Assembly: GCA_023457495.1 (NCBI GenBank)
Contig: JAEWLQ010000042.1
Coordinates: forward strand, 1 to 39,619
DNA: 39,619 nucleotides
Direction of reading: 5' to 3'
From: Pseudomonadota bacterium
Lineage (GTDB): Bacteria; Pseudomonadota; Gammaproteobacteria; Steroidobacterales; Steroidobacteraceae
Both the position numbers and the translations under genes were made by a program. This document shows positions 23,242 to 31,068 of the stretch, piece after piece; the first letter of the stretch is position 1; each line of letters starts with the position of its first letter. The notes beneath the pieces were generated by a model. That model had not been told where the DNA came from. It worked only from the letters and a program-made list of their open reading frames with translations, and made no database searches.

Positions 23242-23282
23242 GGGTCTGGCTCCGATCCGTCTTCGGATCGGTGCCTGACCCC
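23241..23282 (+). repeat. REP-like hairpin after the third pilus ATPase gene
   Basis: GGGGTC/GACCCC, GGC/GCC and CCGATCC/GGATCGG arms nest with single T-T mismatches around a GTCTTC loop. It starts at the last base of the TAG stop codon. The GGGGTCTG...CTGACCCC pattern resembles the element at 11450-11488. It may stabilise the 3' end or terminate the pil transcript, though there is no T-run. Confidence 0.55.
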
Positions 23283-23309
23283 ATTCCCCGTCGCGCCGAC
23301 GAACGGCGC

Positions 23310-23337
23310 TTGACAGCGGCGTTTTCGCGCCTAGAAT
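23310..23337 (+). promoter_or_regulatory. Strong sigma70 promoter
   Basis: A perfect TTGACA (23310-23315) and TAGAAT (23332-23337, 5/6) are separated by 16 bases. This is the best promoter seen in the window. The predicted start is about 23344, only a few bases before an ATG at 23348. Confidence 0.75.
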
Positions 23338-23347
23338 GCGCGCCCCT

Positions 23348-23482
23348 ATGCATCCTAACTACCAAAATTCCTTTGCACGCATCGCAACCGCGTTGCCGCA
23401 GGACCCGATTCTGTCGAATCGGTCCAGCGTCGTCGCGCGCGCGCTTCGCGACGAACGGGATTTCGGCAACCTGATGCTCTAG
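23348..23482 (+). CDS. Possible 44-residue peptide, near-leaderless
   Basis: A frame from ATG 23348 to TAG 23482 encodes a 44-residue peptide starting MHPNYQNSF and ending DFGNLML. It lies immediately after the predicted start of transcription, so a ribosome binding site is absent and translation would have to be leaderless. The second half is Arg-rich and overlaps stable RNA hairpins, which argues against a real gene. No family was recognised. Confidence 0.3.
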   Translation: MHPNYQNSFARIATALPQDPILSNRSSVVARALRDERDFGNLML

Positions 23483-23536
23483 CTCTTCGTGGAATCGGAG
23501 AGCGGCGTTCGGCAGCTCTCCGCAAGGCTCTCATAC

Positions 23537-23570
23537 GAGGCCCCGGTCAGCCGCCGCTGATCGGGGCCTC
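23537..23570 (+). terminator. Terminator-like hairpin
   Basis: GAGGCCCCGGTCAGC (23537-23551) pairs with GCTGATCGGGGCCTC (23556-23570) with one G-T pair and loop CGCC. The following GCCGTTT is a weak T-run, so ending may be incomplete and leave read-through into the tRNA-like RNA. Confidence 0.55.
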
Positions 23571-23746
23571 GCCGTTTGGGGGCCAAAACACATTTTTGGA
23601 TTCGGGGCATCGCGCAATCGATGCCTCGTCAGGAGGTCTTTGTCTCGAAACTTCGCAGCGGTCCGGTTTCACATGACCGGCTGGCGCGCTCTCACCACGC
23701 AGGTGTCGTGATGGCGTGTACCGCGAAGCGGCGAGGCAGTTACCAC
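23571..23746. other. Region between the terminator-like hairpin and the tRNA-like RNA
   Basis: No gene is supported. Three small stem-loops are visible: GGCATCG/CGATGCC (23606-23625), CCGGT/ACCGG (23663-23680), and CCGC/GCGG (23721-23731). No GG-N10-GC sigma54 site of the kind expected for RtcR-controlled repair operons was found. Confidence 0.4.
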
Positions 23747-23820
23747 CACAAGCTAGCTCAGTTGGGTAGAGCAACGGAAAGTCATTCCGTCTGTCGTGGG
23801 TTCAACTCCCGCGCTTGTAT
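23747..23820 (+). ncRNA. tRNA-like RNA upstream of slipin-rtcB
   Basis: A full cloverleaf can be drawn. Acceptor ACAAGC (23748-23753) pairs with GCTTGT (23813-23818), with a C-A mismatch outside it (23747/23819). Then U8-A9 (23754-23755), D-stem GCTC/GAGC (23756-23759, 23769-23772) with a GGG-containing loop, anticodon stem ACGGA/TCCGT (23774-23778, 23786-23790), a five-base variable loop, and T-arm GTGGG/CCCGC with canonical loop TTCAACT (23801-23807). Odd features: the anticodon loop is AAGTCAT, with A instead of the universal U33, and there is no encoded CCA (the next bases are TCAG). It is therefore unlikely to be a working tRNA. The position 320 bases before slipin-rtcB suggests a tRNA mimic linked to RNA repair, comparable in idea to Salmonella YrlA/YrlB near rtcBA. 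A tRNA pseudogene is the alternative. Confidence 0.7.
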
Positions 23821-23960
23821 CAGCCTGAAACGCTGACTTGTTGGAGATGTAGAACGCGGGACGCGAGTCCCGCATCGAGGTGACCTGGCGGTCCGCGCAC
23901 TCACGGCGGATCGCGGCGCGCCCGGCGCCTTGAGCTGCCGGAGTGCGCGGCGCTCGGGTC
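23820..23960 (+). other. Stem-loops following the tRNA-like RNA
   Basis: Three folds follow the cloverleaf directly: TCAGC/GCTGA (23820-23836), a GNRA-capped GCGGGAC-GCGA-GTCCCGC hairpin (23856-23873), and a perfect 10-base pairing CCGCGCACTC (23893-23902) with GAGTGCGCGG (23941-23950). The last pairing extends outward through GCG/CGC and ACC/GGT after a two-base bulge. They may belong to the same RNA as the tRNA-like part. Confidence 0.5.
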
Positions 23961-24065
23961 CGTGGAGCGTTGGGTGGGAAGGCTCGTGTGGTCGTCACGG
24001 GCGCCCGCCCGGCTAACTACGGCGATGGCGTTGCGCGACCGGCGGACCGTTCCGGGGGCGTGGGT

Positions 24066-24117
24066 ATCACCTCGACCTATTCGATGGTGATGCCGGCTGG
24101 CAATGGGGCCAGCCGGC
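24066..24117 (+). promoter_or_regulatory. Double stem-loop in the slipin leader
   Basis: The first stem is ATCACC-TCGA with TCGA-T-GGTGAT (24066-24091, loop CCTAT). The second is a perfect 9-base stem GCCGGCTGG/CCAGCCGGC (24092-24117, loop CAATGGGG). They end 25 bases before the slipin ATG and leave the AAGGAGA ribosome binding site free. No T-run follows. The role could be RNA stability or control. Confidence 0.5.
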
Positions 24118-24141
24118 TGGGGCAGGAAAAGGAGAAAGAAG

Positions 24142-25281
24142 ATGTTGGGTTTGAAGCGTTTGGGAGTCGCTCAGTACGAACGTGCCCTGCTGTTCCGCGA
24201 GCGCAGCCTCGAGCGTGTCCTCACGCCGGGCGTGTACTGGCTGTGGGATCCGTTGGCTCGAATGACGGTGGCAACGTATGACGTGTCGATTCCGGAACTC
24301 AATCCGCCGCGCGCAGACGTGCTGGTCGGCGAGTCGCGCTCGTTGCTCGAGCCGCTGGTGGACATCGTCGAGCTCGGCGACCGCGAAGTCGGCCTCGTGT
24401 ACAAGAACGAGCGCCTCTCGGGCGTGCTCGCGCCAGGTTCGCGTCAGATGTACTGGCGCGGACCGGTGAAGGTGCGCGTCGAGGTGCGCGACATCAGCGC
24501 GGAATACACGCTGGATGCGCGGACTGCACGCGTCCTCGCGGCCGCGAAGGGCGCGAGCGGCGTGGACGCCGCGATCAGCGTGGTCGAAGTGCCGGACACG
24601 GCGGTCGGCCTCCTGATCGTCGATGGCGAGCTGCGCGCGGTGCTGAAGCCCGGCCTCTCGGCCTACTGGAAGTACCAGCGCGTGCTGCGTGTCGAGCTCG
24701 TGGATCTGCGTCTGCAGGCCATGGAAGTCGCGGGTCAGGAAATCCTGACGCGCGACAAGGTGAGCCTGCGCGTGAACCTGACCGCCCTGTGGCAGGTCAC
24801 GGATGCGGTGAAGGCGCGCGCGACTGTCAGCAACTTCGTCGACTACGTCTACAAGGAGCTGCAGTTCGCGCTGCGTGAAGCAGTGGGTACGCGCACGCTC
24901 GATGAGCTTCTGACCGACAAGGGCGCGATCGACCGCGAGGTCGCCGCGTCGGCGGTGAAGCTCGAGGCGAGTGGCCTCGCAGTGCGCTCGGTGGGTGTGA
25001 AGGACGTGATCCTGCCGGGCGAGATGAAGACCATCCTCAACCAGGTGGTCGAGGCGGAAAAGGTGGCGCAGGCCAACCTGATCCGCCGCCGCGAGGAAAC
25101 GGCCGCGACGCGTTCGCTGCTGAACACCGCGCGTCTCATGGAAGAGAACCCGACGCTGATGCGTCTGAAGGAGCTCGAGACGCTGGAGAAGGTCACGGAG
25201 AAGGTGGACAAGATCACCGTCTACAACGGCCTCGAAGGCGTATTGAAGAACATGGTGCCGGGCCTTGCGCCGGCATCGTAG
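24142..25281 (+). CDS. Slipin family protein (band-7/SPFH domain), RtcB-associated
   Basis: A 379-residue stomatin/prohibitin-like protein. The start is ATG 24142 behind AAGGAGAAAG; an earlier in-frame start at 24103 lies over the ribosome binding site. The N-terminus (LGLKRLGVAQYERALLFRER) has no membrane helix. The band-7 domain spans roughly 150-330 (VVEVPDTAVGLLIVDGELRAVLKPGLSAYW through LDELLTDKGAIDREVAASAV and VGVKDVILPGEMKTILNQVVEAEK). A coiled-coil-like, Glu/Arg-rich segment follows (EAEKVAQANLIRRREETAATRSLL). Slipin genes next to rtcB recur in bacteria and are thought to take part in RNA repair or stress sensing; the mechanism is unknown. It is followed by rtcB after 75 bases. Confidence 0.87.
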   Translation: MLGLKRLGVAQYERALLFRERSLERVLTPGVYWLWDPLARMTVATYDVSIPELNPPRADVLVGESRSLLEPLVDIVELGDREVGLVYKNERLSGVLAPGSRQMYWRGPVKVRVEVRDISAEYTLDARTARVLAAAKGASGVDAAISVVEVPDTAVGLLIVDGELRAVLKPGLSAYWKYQRVLRVELVDLRLQAMEVAGQEILTRDKVSLRVNLTALWQVTDAVKARATVSNFVDYVYKELQFALREAVGTRTLDELLTDKGAIDREVAASAVKLEASGLAVRSVGVKDVILPGEMKTILNQVVEAEKVAQANLIRRREETAATRSLLNTARLMEENPTLMRLKELETLEKVTEKVDKITVYNGLEGVLKNMVPGLAPAS

Positions 25282-25286
25282 GAAAA

Positions 25287-25328
25287 CCGGCGGGCCACCA
25301 GATTCAGCTTCTGGGGCTGGTCCGCCGG
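25287..25328 (+). promoter_or_regulatory. Nested stem-loop between slipin and rtcB
   Basis: An 11-base outer stem CCGGCGGGCCA (25287-25297) with TGGTCCGCCGG (25318-25328), containing one G-T pair, encloses an inner hairpin CCAGA/TCTGG (25298-25314). It starts five bases after the slipin stop. A small CGAG/CTCG hairpin (25329-25340) follows. There is no T-run, so it is not a standard terminator; a processing, stabilising or regulatory site is likely. Confidence 0.6.
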
Positions 25329-25356
25329 CGAGTACTCTCGAACGAATGGTGAAAAT

Positions 25357-26580
<1,224 letters not shown>

Positions 26581-26585
26581 TGGAT

Positions 26586-26620
26586 GGGGCGTCTCCCGGT
26601 GGGAGGCGCTCCTTTTTTTT
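26586..26620 (+). terminator. Intrinsic terminator of the slipin-rtcB operon
   Basis: GGGGCGTCTCCC (26586-26597) pairs with GGGAGGCGCTCC (26601-26612) with two G-T pairs and loop GGT, followed by eight T. It lies five bases after the rtcB stop and separates this operon from the glycosidase gene. Confidence 0.9.
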
Positions 26621-26679
26621 CAGGGCGAAATGCCCTTCGGTCGGATTGCCAGAAGGCCGACCTGCGGTCATCGTGGGTC

Positions 26680-28170
26680 ATGGCGAGTAGGATCACTCGA
26701 CGCGACCTTGCGATGGGGGCCGGCGCGGCCGCATTGGCGGCATCGATGCCGCCGTCCGCGGGCGTGCAGTCCTCGGCGCCGCCACCGGCCAAAATGCCGT
26801 CGTTTCCTCCGGGCTTCCTCTGGGGTGTCGCCACCTCGTCGTACCAGATCGAAGGTTCGCCCGACGCCGACGGCAAGGGGAAATCCATCTGGGACGTCTA
26901 CGCCCACACCCCGGGGAAGATAGAGCACGGCGACACCGGGGACGTCGCGATCGATCACTACCGGCGCTACAAGGAAGACGTCGCGTTGATGAAGTCGATG
27001 GGCGTGAATGCCTACCGCTTCTCGATCTCCTGGCCGCGGGTGTTTCCGGCCGGCACCGGCGCCGCGAATCCCAAGGGACTCGATTTCTACAACCGCCTGG
27101 TCGATGAGCTGCTGGCGGCGGGCATCGAACCGTTCCCGACGCTGTATCACTGGGACCTGCCCGAAGCCTTGCAGCAGAAAGGTGGCTGGCAGACCGCGGA
27201 TACTTCGCGGGCGTTCGCGGACTACGCCGGGCACGTCGCCAGGCATCTCGGTGATCGCGTGAAACACTGGTTCACGCTCAACGAATTCCAGAACTTCGTC
27301 GACATGGGCCACCATGGCGTCGAGCTCACGGTGCAGGGCAAGCCGGTTCGGATCGAGCTGGCCCCGGGGCTCAAACTACCCGCGCAGCGGGTGAACCAGG
27401 TCGCGCACCACGCGGTGCTCGCTCATGGGCTGTCGGTGCAGGCGATCCGGGCCTCCGGCCGTCCGGGCCAGCTGATCGGCCCCGCCGAAGTGATGTTCTG
27501 TGCGGTTCCCGTCATCGACCGGCCCCGCGATGTCGATGCGGCGCTGCGCGCGACCCAGCTGTTCAACGCGCGCTTCCTGGACGTCATGCAGACGGGCCGC
27601 TATTCCGACGCCTATCTGGAGAGGGCGGGCGCGGACGCGCCGAAGTTCACCGAGGCCGACATGCGCGCCATCGCCGCGCCGATCGATTTCGTCGGCATCA
27701 ACGTCTACGTAGCAAAGGCCTTCGTCGTCGCCACCGACGATAAAGCCGGATACCGCGAGGTGCCGGTCAGCGTGTCGCATCCGAAGATGTATTCCTCGTG
27801 GCACACGCTTTCACCGGAAGTGCTGTACTGGGCGCCGCGCCTGACGAATGCGTTGTGGAAACCCAAGGCCATCTACATCACCGAGAACGGCTGCGCCGCG
27901 CAGGACGTGCTGACGGCGGATGGGCAGGTCTTCGATACGGACCGCCTGATGTACCTGCGCAATGGATTGGCGCAGCTTCAGCGCGCCACGTCCGAAGGGG
28001 TCCCGGTCAAGGGCAACTTCGTCTGGAGCGCGATGGACAATTTCGAATGGACGGCCGGTTACGGCAACCGCTTCGGGCTCGTCTACGTCGACTTCGCGAC
28101 GCAGAAGCGTACGCCGAAGCTGAGCGCCGCCTGGTTTCGCGAAGCGGCGCGGCGCAACGCCGTGGTCTGA
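26680..28170 (+). CDS. Tat-exported beta-glucosidase, glycoside hydrolase family 1
   Basis: A 496-residue GH1 enzyme with a twin-arginine signal at the N-terminus (ITRRDLAMGAGAAALAASM), so it is probably exported folded. The start is ATG 26680; the longer in-frame reading from 26584 crosses the rtcB terminator. The GH1 fold begins FPPGFLWGVATSSYQIEG. The general acid/base is E202 in FTLNEFQN (most relatives have TLNEP or TFNEP) and the nucleophile is E402 in YITENG. DNFEWTAGYGNRFGLVYVD is the conserved C-terminal signature. It should hydrolyse beta-glucosides or related oligosaccharides in the periplasm or outside. Two small hairpins (26623-26661) lie in the leader. Confidence 0.92.
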   Translation: MASRITRRDLAMGAGAAALAASMPPSAGVQSSAPPPAKMPSFPPGFLWGVATSSYQIEGSPDADGKGKSIWDVYAHTPGKIEHGDTGDVAIDHYRRYKEDVALMKSMGVNAYRFSISWPRVFPAGTGAANPKGLDFYNRLVDELLAAGIEPFPTLYHWDLPEALQQKGGWQTADTSRAFADYAGHVARHLGDRVKHWFTLNEFQNFVDMGHHGVELTVQGKPVRIELAPGLKLPAQRVNQVAHHAVLAHGLSVQAIRASGRPGQLIGPAEVMFCAVPVIDRPRDVDAALRATQLFNARFLDVMQTGRYSDAYLERAGADAPKFTEADMRAIAAPIDFVGINVYVAKAFVVATDDKAGYREVPVSVSHPKMYSSWHTLSPEVLYWAPRLTNALWKPKAIYITENGCAAQDVLTADGQVFDTDRLMYLRNGLAQLQRATSEGVPVKGNFVWSAMDNFEWTAGYGNRFGLVYVDFATQKRTPKLSAAWFREAARRNAVV

Positions 28171-28178
28171 GCGGCTCG

Positions 28179-29096
28179 TCAGCCGAACACGGCGCGCGAA
28201 TCGAACACGGGTCCGTCCACGCACACGCGTTTCATCGCGGGACCCTCGGGCGTCATCACCTTCACCGTGCAGCCCGCGCAGCCGCCGACCGCGCAGGCCA
28301 TGAATTCCTCGAGCGACACCTGGCAGGGGACGCCGTGTTTCGCGGCGACCTTCGCCATCGCCTCGAGCATCGGCGTCGGACCGCAGGAGAACACTTCGAC
28401 TTCGGCCTTCGCGGCCGCGTCGAGCGAGCCTAACCACTCGTCCGCGAGCTGCGTGACGAAGCCGTCGTAACAGCCCGGGAACCCGGCCTTGGACGCCAGC
28501 CGGCTCGGCACGCCCCAGCCATCGAGCAACGGCATGCAGGCGATGCTGCCGGCGGGAATGCCGGACACCAGGATCGTCGAAGGGCGCGTCCTGAATGGAA
28601 ACGGGATCTCCGAGCCCATCAGCACCAGGGGCTGCCAGGGTCCGCCCTGGGCGCTCATCCACTCCGCCAGGAACACCATCGGCGGAATGCCGACGCCACC
28701 GCCCACGAGCAGGGCGCGCGGCCGCTTCGGGTCGGGACGGAACGGCTGCCCGATGGGCCCGAGCACGCTGATCGAGTCACCGACCTTGCGGCGGCTCAAC
28801 GCGCGCAGGCCCGGGCCGACGATCTTGTAGAGGATCTCGATCCAGCCCTCCGCCGCATTCACGCGCTGGATGGACAGCGGGCGGCGCATCGGCACGTCCG
28901 GATCGCAGGTCAGGTGCACGAAGCTGCCGGGCAGGGCGCGCGCCGCGCACTTCGGCGCCGCGATGCGCAGGACGAACTGCTCGCCGGGCCAGCTCTCCTG
29001 CGCGAGGAGCGTACCTTCCTCGATGCAGATGCTGCCGCGATGCGCGGGGTGGACGCCGGCGCCGCGGCCGGGTTCTTCGTGTGGCAGCGCGCTCAT
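28179..29096 (-). CDS. pyrK: Dihydroorotate dehydrogenase electron-transfer subunit-like (PyrK family)
   Basis: A 305-residue flavoprotein of the FNR/PyrK family. It has an N-terminal FAD-binding barrel (PMRRPLSIQRV, KIVGPGLRALS), a NAD-binding Rossmann part (LLVGGGVGIPPMVFLAE, VFSCGPTPMLEAM) and a C-terminal [2Fe-2S] site with cysteines in ACAVGGCAGC and RVCVDG. PyrK normally transfers electrons between NAD and a class 1B dihydroorotate dehydrogenase (PyrDB). No pyrD gene is in the window. The ATG at 29096 overlaps the pyrB stop by four bases. It may be longer at the N-terminus than typical PyrK (about 260 residues). Confidence 0.82.
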   Translation of the reverse strand: MSALPHEEPGRGAGVHPAHRGSICIEEGTLLAQESWPGEQFVLRIAAPKCAARALPGSFVHLTCDPDVPMRRPLSIQRVNAAEGWIEILYKIVGPGLRALSRRKVGDSISVLGPIGQPFRPDPKRPRALLVGGGVGIPPMVFLAEWMSAQGGPWQPLVLMGSEIPFPFRTRPSTILVSGIPAGSIACMPLLDGWGVPSRLASKAGFPGCYDGFVTQLADEWLGSLDAAAKAEVEVFSCGPTPMLEAMAKVAAKHGVPCQVSLEEFMACAVGGCAGCTVKVMTPEGPAMKRVCVDGPVFDSRAVFG

Positions 29097-30046
29097 TTGC
29101 CGCGTCCTTCGATGACGGCCTCGAGCACGGCCATACGCACCGCGACGCCGTTGCGCACCTGCTCGCGAATGACGGACTGGGGTCCATCCGCGACGTCGGA
29201 TGCGATTTCGATGCCTCGGTTCATCGGCTGCGGATGCATGACGATCGCATCCGGTCTGGCCTTTGCGAGCCGCTCGGCCGACAGGCCGAACTTCGCGAAG
29301 TAACGATCCGCGTCCGGAATCTGCGCGGTGGCCATGCGCTCCTTCTGGATGCGCAGCATCATGACGACGTCGACGCCGGCGATGCCCGCGTCGATCGAGG
29401 TGAACCGTTCGCAGCCGGCGAACTCACGCGCCTCGGGCATGAGCGCCTTGGGCGCGACGATGCGGATCTCGGCCACGCCCAACGTGGCGAGCACGTGCCA
29501 CGCGGAGCGTGCGACGCGCGAATGCCTCACGTCGCCGACGATGGCGACTCGCAGACCCTCGAACTTTCCCTTCGCCTGCTGAATCGTGAGCGCGTCGAGA
29601 AGGCCCTGCGTGGGGTGCGAGACGCTGGCTTCGCCCGCGGACAACACGCTCGCGTGCGCGCCCACGTGTCGGGCAACGAGACCGGGCACGCCGGCCTCCG
29701 CATCGCGGATCACGAACACGTCCACGTGGCAGGCTTCGAGCGTGAAGATCGTGTCGAGCATGCTCTCGCCTTTCACGCGCGAGGAAAGCTGCACTTCGAG
29801 ATTCACCACGTCGGCGCCGAGGCGCTTGGCCGCGAGCTCGAAGGACACGCGCGTACGCGTGGAAGGCTCGGTGAAGAGGTTGGCGACAGTGATGCCATCG
29901 AGGGCGCTGCTATGCACCGGCGGCTGGCCGATGGGCTTCACGAATTTCTGCGCGCGCGCCAGCAGGCTCTCGATCTGCGCCTTCGACATGCCCTCGAGCG
30001 TCAGGAGATGTCGCAGCGAGCCGTCCGGTCGGGTCTGTTCTGTCAT
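29093..30046 (-). CDS. pyrB: Aspartate carbamoyltransferase catalytic subunit
   Basis: A 317-residue enzyme catalysing carbamoyl phosphate plus aspartate to carbamoyl aspartate, an early step in pyrimidine synthesis. The carbamoyl phosphate site is FTEPSTRTRVSFELAAKRLGADVVNL, followed by SHPTQGLLDAL and the C-terminal VMHPQPMNRGIEI. It starts at ATG 30046, three bases after the ruvX stop. It overlaps the PyrK-like gene by four bases. No pyrI or pyrR is adjacent, unlike Pseudomonas, where pyrR precedes pyrB and an inactive PyrC-like gene follows. Confidence 0.95.
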   Translation of the reverse strand: MTEQTRPDGSLRHLLTLEGMSKAQIESLLARAQKFVKPIGQPPVHSSALDGITVANLFTEPSTRTRVSFELAAKRLGADVVNLEVQLSSRVKGESMLDTIFTLEACHVDVFVIRDAEAGVPGLVARHVGAHASVLSAGEASVSHPTQGLLDALTIQQAKGKFEGLRVAIVGDVRHSRVARSAWHVLATLGVAEIRIVAPKALMPEAREFAGCERFTSIDAGIAGVDVVMMLRIQKERMATAQIPDADRYFAKFGLSAERLAKARPDAIVMHPQPMNRGIEIASDVADGPQSVIREQVRNGVAVRMAVLEAVIEGRGK

Positions 30047-30049
30047 TTT

Positions 30050-30499
30050 TCAGTGCTTCTCGAACCAGCGTTCCAGTATCACGGCCGCGGCGGCCGCATC
30101 GACGTCCGCCCTGGTCACGCGCCGTTGCCGTTGCCCGCTCGCGCGCATCGTGCGCAGCCGTTCCTCCGCATCCTGCGAGGACCAGCGCTCATCGATGAGT
30201 TCAACGGGTAACGAGCTGAATCGCGCGAGCTCGGTCGCGAATCCCCTGGCGGCCAGCGTCAGGGGGCTTTCCGAGCCGTCGGCATTATAGGGCTCTCCCA
30301 CGGCAAGTCGCGCCGGGCGCGTCTCGTCGAGCAGGCGGCGCAACGCGGGCCAGTCTGGGCCCTGGGGACCGTTGGGAATCGTGGCGCGGGGATGGGCGGT
30401 GCGGGTCAGCGTGTCGCCGCTCGCGATGCCGATGCGTTTGAGGCCGAAGTCTATCCCGAGAACGATTGCCGGATTTTCGGTGGCCGGCCGGTCAGGCAT
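30050..30499 (-). CDS. ruvX: Pre-16S rRNA nuclease / Holliday junction resolvase-like RuvX (YqgF)
   Basis: A 149-residue YqgF-family protein with an RNase H-like fold. The catalytic acid is in LGIDFGLKRIGIASGD; LAVGEPYNADGSESPLT and LPVELIDERWSSQDAEERL carry further conserved acidic residues, and VDAAAAAVILERWF is the C-terminal signature. In E. coli YqgF helps 16S rRNA 5'-end processing; a Holliday junction resolvase role is also proposed for the family. Its start region overlaps the yqgE end by eight bases. It is three bases upstream of pyrB. Confidence 0.93.
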   Translation of the reverse strand: MPDRPATENPAIVLGIDFGLKRIGIASGDTLTRTAHPRATIPNGPQGPDWPALRRLLDETRPARLAVGEPYNADGSESPLTLAARGFATELARFSSLPVELIDERWSSQDAEERLRTMRASGQRQRRVTRADVDAAAAAVILERWFEKH

Positions 30500-31058
30500 G
30501 ACCGGAGAACGACGTGAGCTGCCCGGCTTCGACGCCGAGCAACCGGAGCGATGCGAGCCAGCGCTCCTCGTAGGGCAGATCGAAAATCACGCTTTCGTCG
30601 GCCGGCACGGACAGCCAGGAATTGTCGAGCAGCTCTTTTTCGAGCTGACCGGCTTCCCAGCCCGCGTAGCCGAGTGCGATGAACGCTTTCTCGGGACCGG
30701 TGCCGGTGGCCATGGCGGCCAGCACATCGCGCGAGGTAGTGACCTGGATCGAATCGGAGATGCGATGGGTCGAGTCCCACTCGCCACCCGGCCGGTGCAG
30801 CACGAAGCCGCGATCCTGGTGAACGGGTCCACCGCGCAGCACCGGCAGATCGGCGGCGCGGCGATCGGTGGGGTCGATCTTCATCTGCTCGAAGACTTCA
30901 CTGAGCGTCATCGACAGCGGGCGATTGAGGACGATGCCGAGCGCGCCTTTCTCACCGTGCTCGCAGATCAGCGAAACCGTCTGCGCGAAGTTCGGATCGG
31001 TGAGCTGCGGCATCGCGATCAGCAGGTGATTCGACAGACTCGTGATGCCGCTCGTCAT
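30492..31058 (-). CDS. yqgE: YqgE/AlgH family protein (UPF0301)
   Basis: A 188-residue protein of the UPF0301 (DUF179) family with the typical start LSNHLLIAMPQLTDPNFAQTVSLICEHGEKGALGIVLNRPL, a central VLRGGPVHQDRGFVLHRPG and the LGYAGWEAGQLEKELLDNSWL signature. Its biochemical function is unknown. The Pseudomonas homologue (AlgH) affects alginate and other regulated traits. The coupling with ruvX (yqgE-yqgF) is conserved across Gammaproteobacteria. It starts at ATG 31058, ten bases after tonB. Confidence 0.92.
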   Translation of the reverse strand: MTSGITSLSNHLLIAMPQLTDPNFAQTVSLICEHGEKGALGIVLNRPLSMTLSEVFEQMKIDPTDRRAADLPVLRGGPVHQDRGFVLHRPGGEWDSTHRISDSIQVTTSRDVLAAMATGTGPEKAFIALGYAGWEAGQLEKELLDNSWLSVPADESVIFDLPYEERWLASLRLLGVEAGQLTSFSGHA

Positions 31059-31068
31059 GCGGCCGAGT

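Larger units (their letters stand above)
23344..23570 (+). ncRNA. Candidate structured transcript upstream of the RNA-repair genes
   Basis: The region from the strong promoter to a terminator-like hairpin (about 225 bases) contains four good stem-loops. They are GGAC/GTCC plus CGATTC/GAATCG (23401-23425); a TCGTCGCG/CGCGACGA hairpin (about 23430-23453); GGAGAGC/GCTCTCC (23497-23521); and a 15-base stem GAGGCCCCGGTCAGC with GCTGATCGGGGCCTC (23537-23570). The final stem is followed by GCCGTTTGGG, so termination may be partial. No known RNA family was recognised. A 44-codon frame lies in its first half and makes a coding mRNA or leader peptide possible. Confidence 0.5.

Noticed and set aside
23747..23820. 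Reading the tRNA-like RNA as a normal tRNA-Asp (anticodon GTC)
   Set aside because: A33 in place of U33, a C-A first pair and no encoded CCA make a working tRNA unlikely, and tRNA-Asp has a different sequence. I call it tRNA-like.
24009..24024. Stretch CCGGCTAACTACG resembling a conserved 16S rRNA segment
   Set aside because: Only about 13 bases match, with no similarity on either side. Taken as chance.
23571..24141. Search for a sigma54 (GG-N10-GC) promoter before the slipin-rtcB genes
   Set aside because: Only near misses with spacing 9, 11 or 12 were found, so RtcR-type control cannot be claimed.
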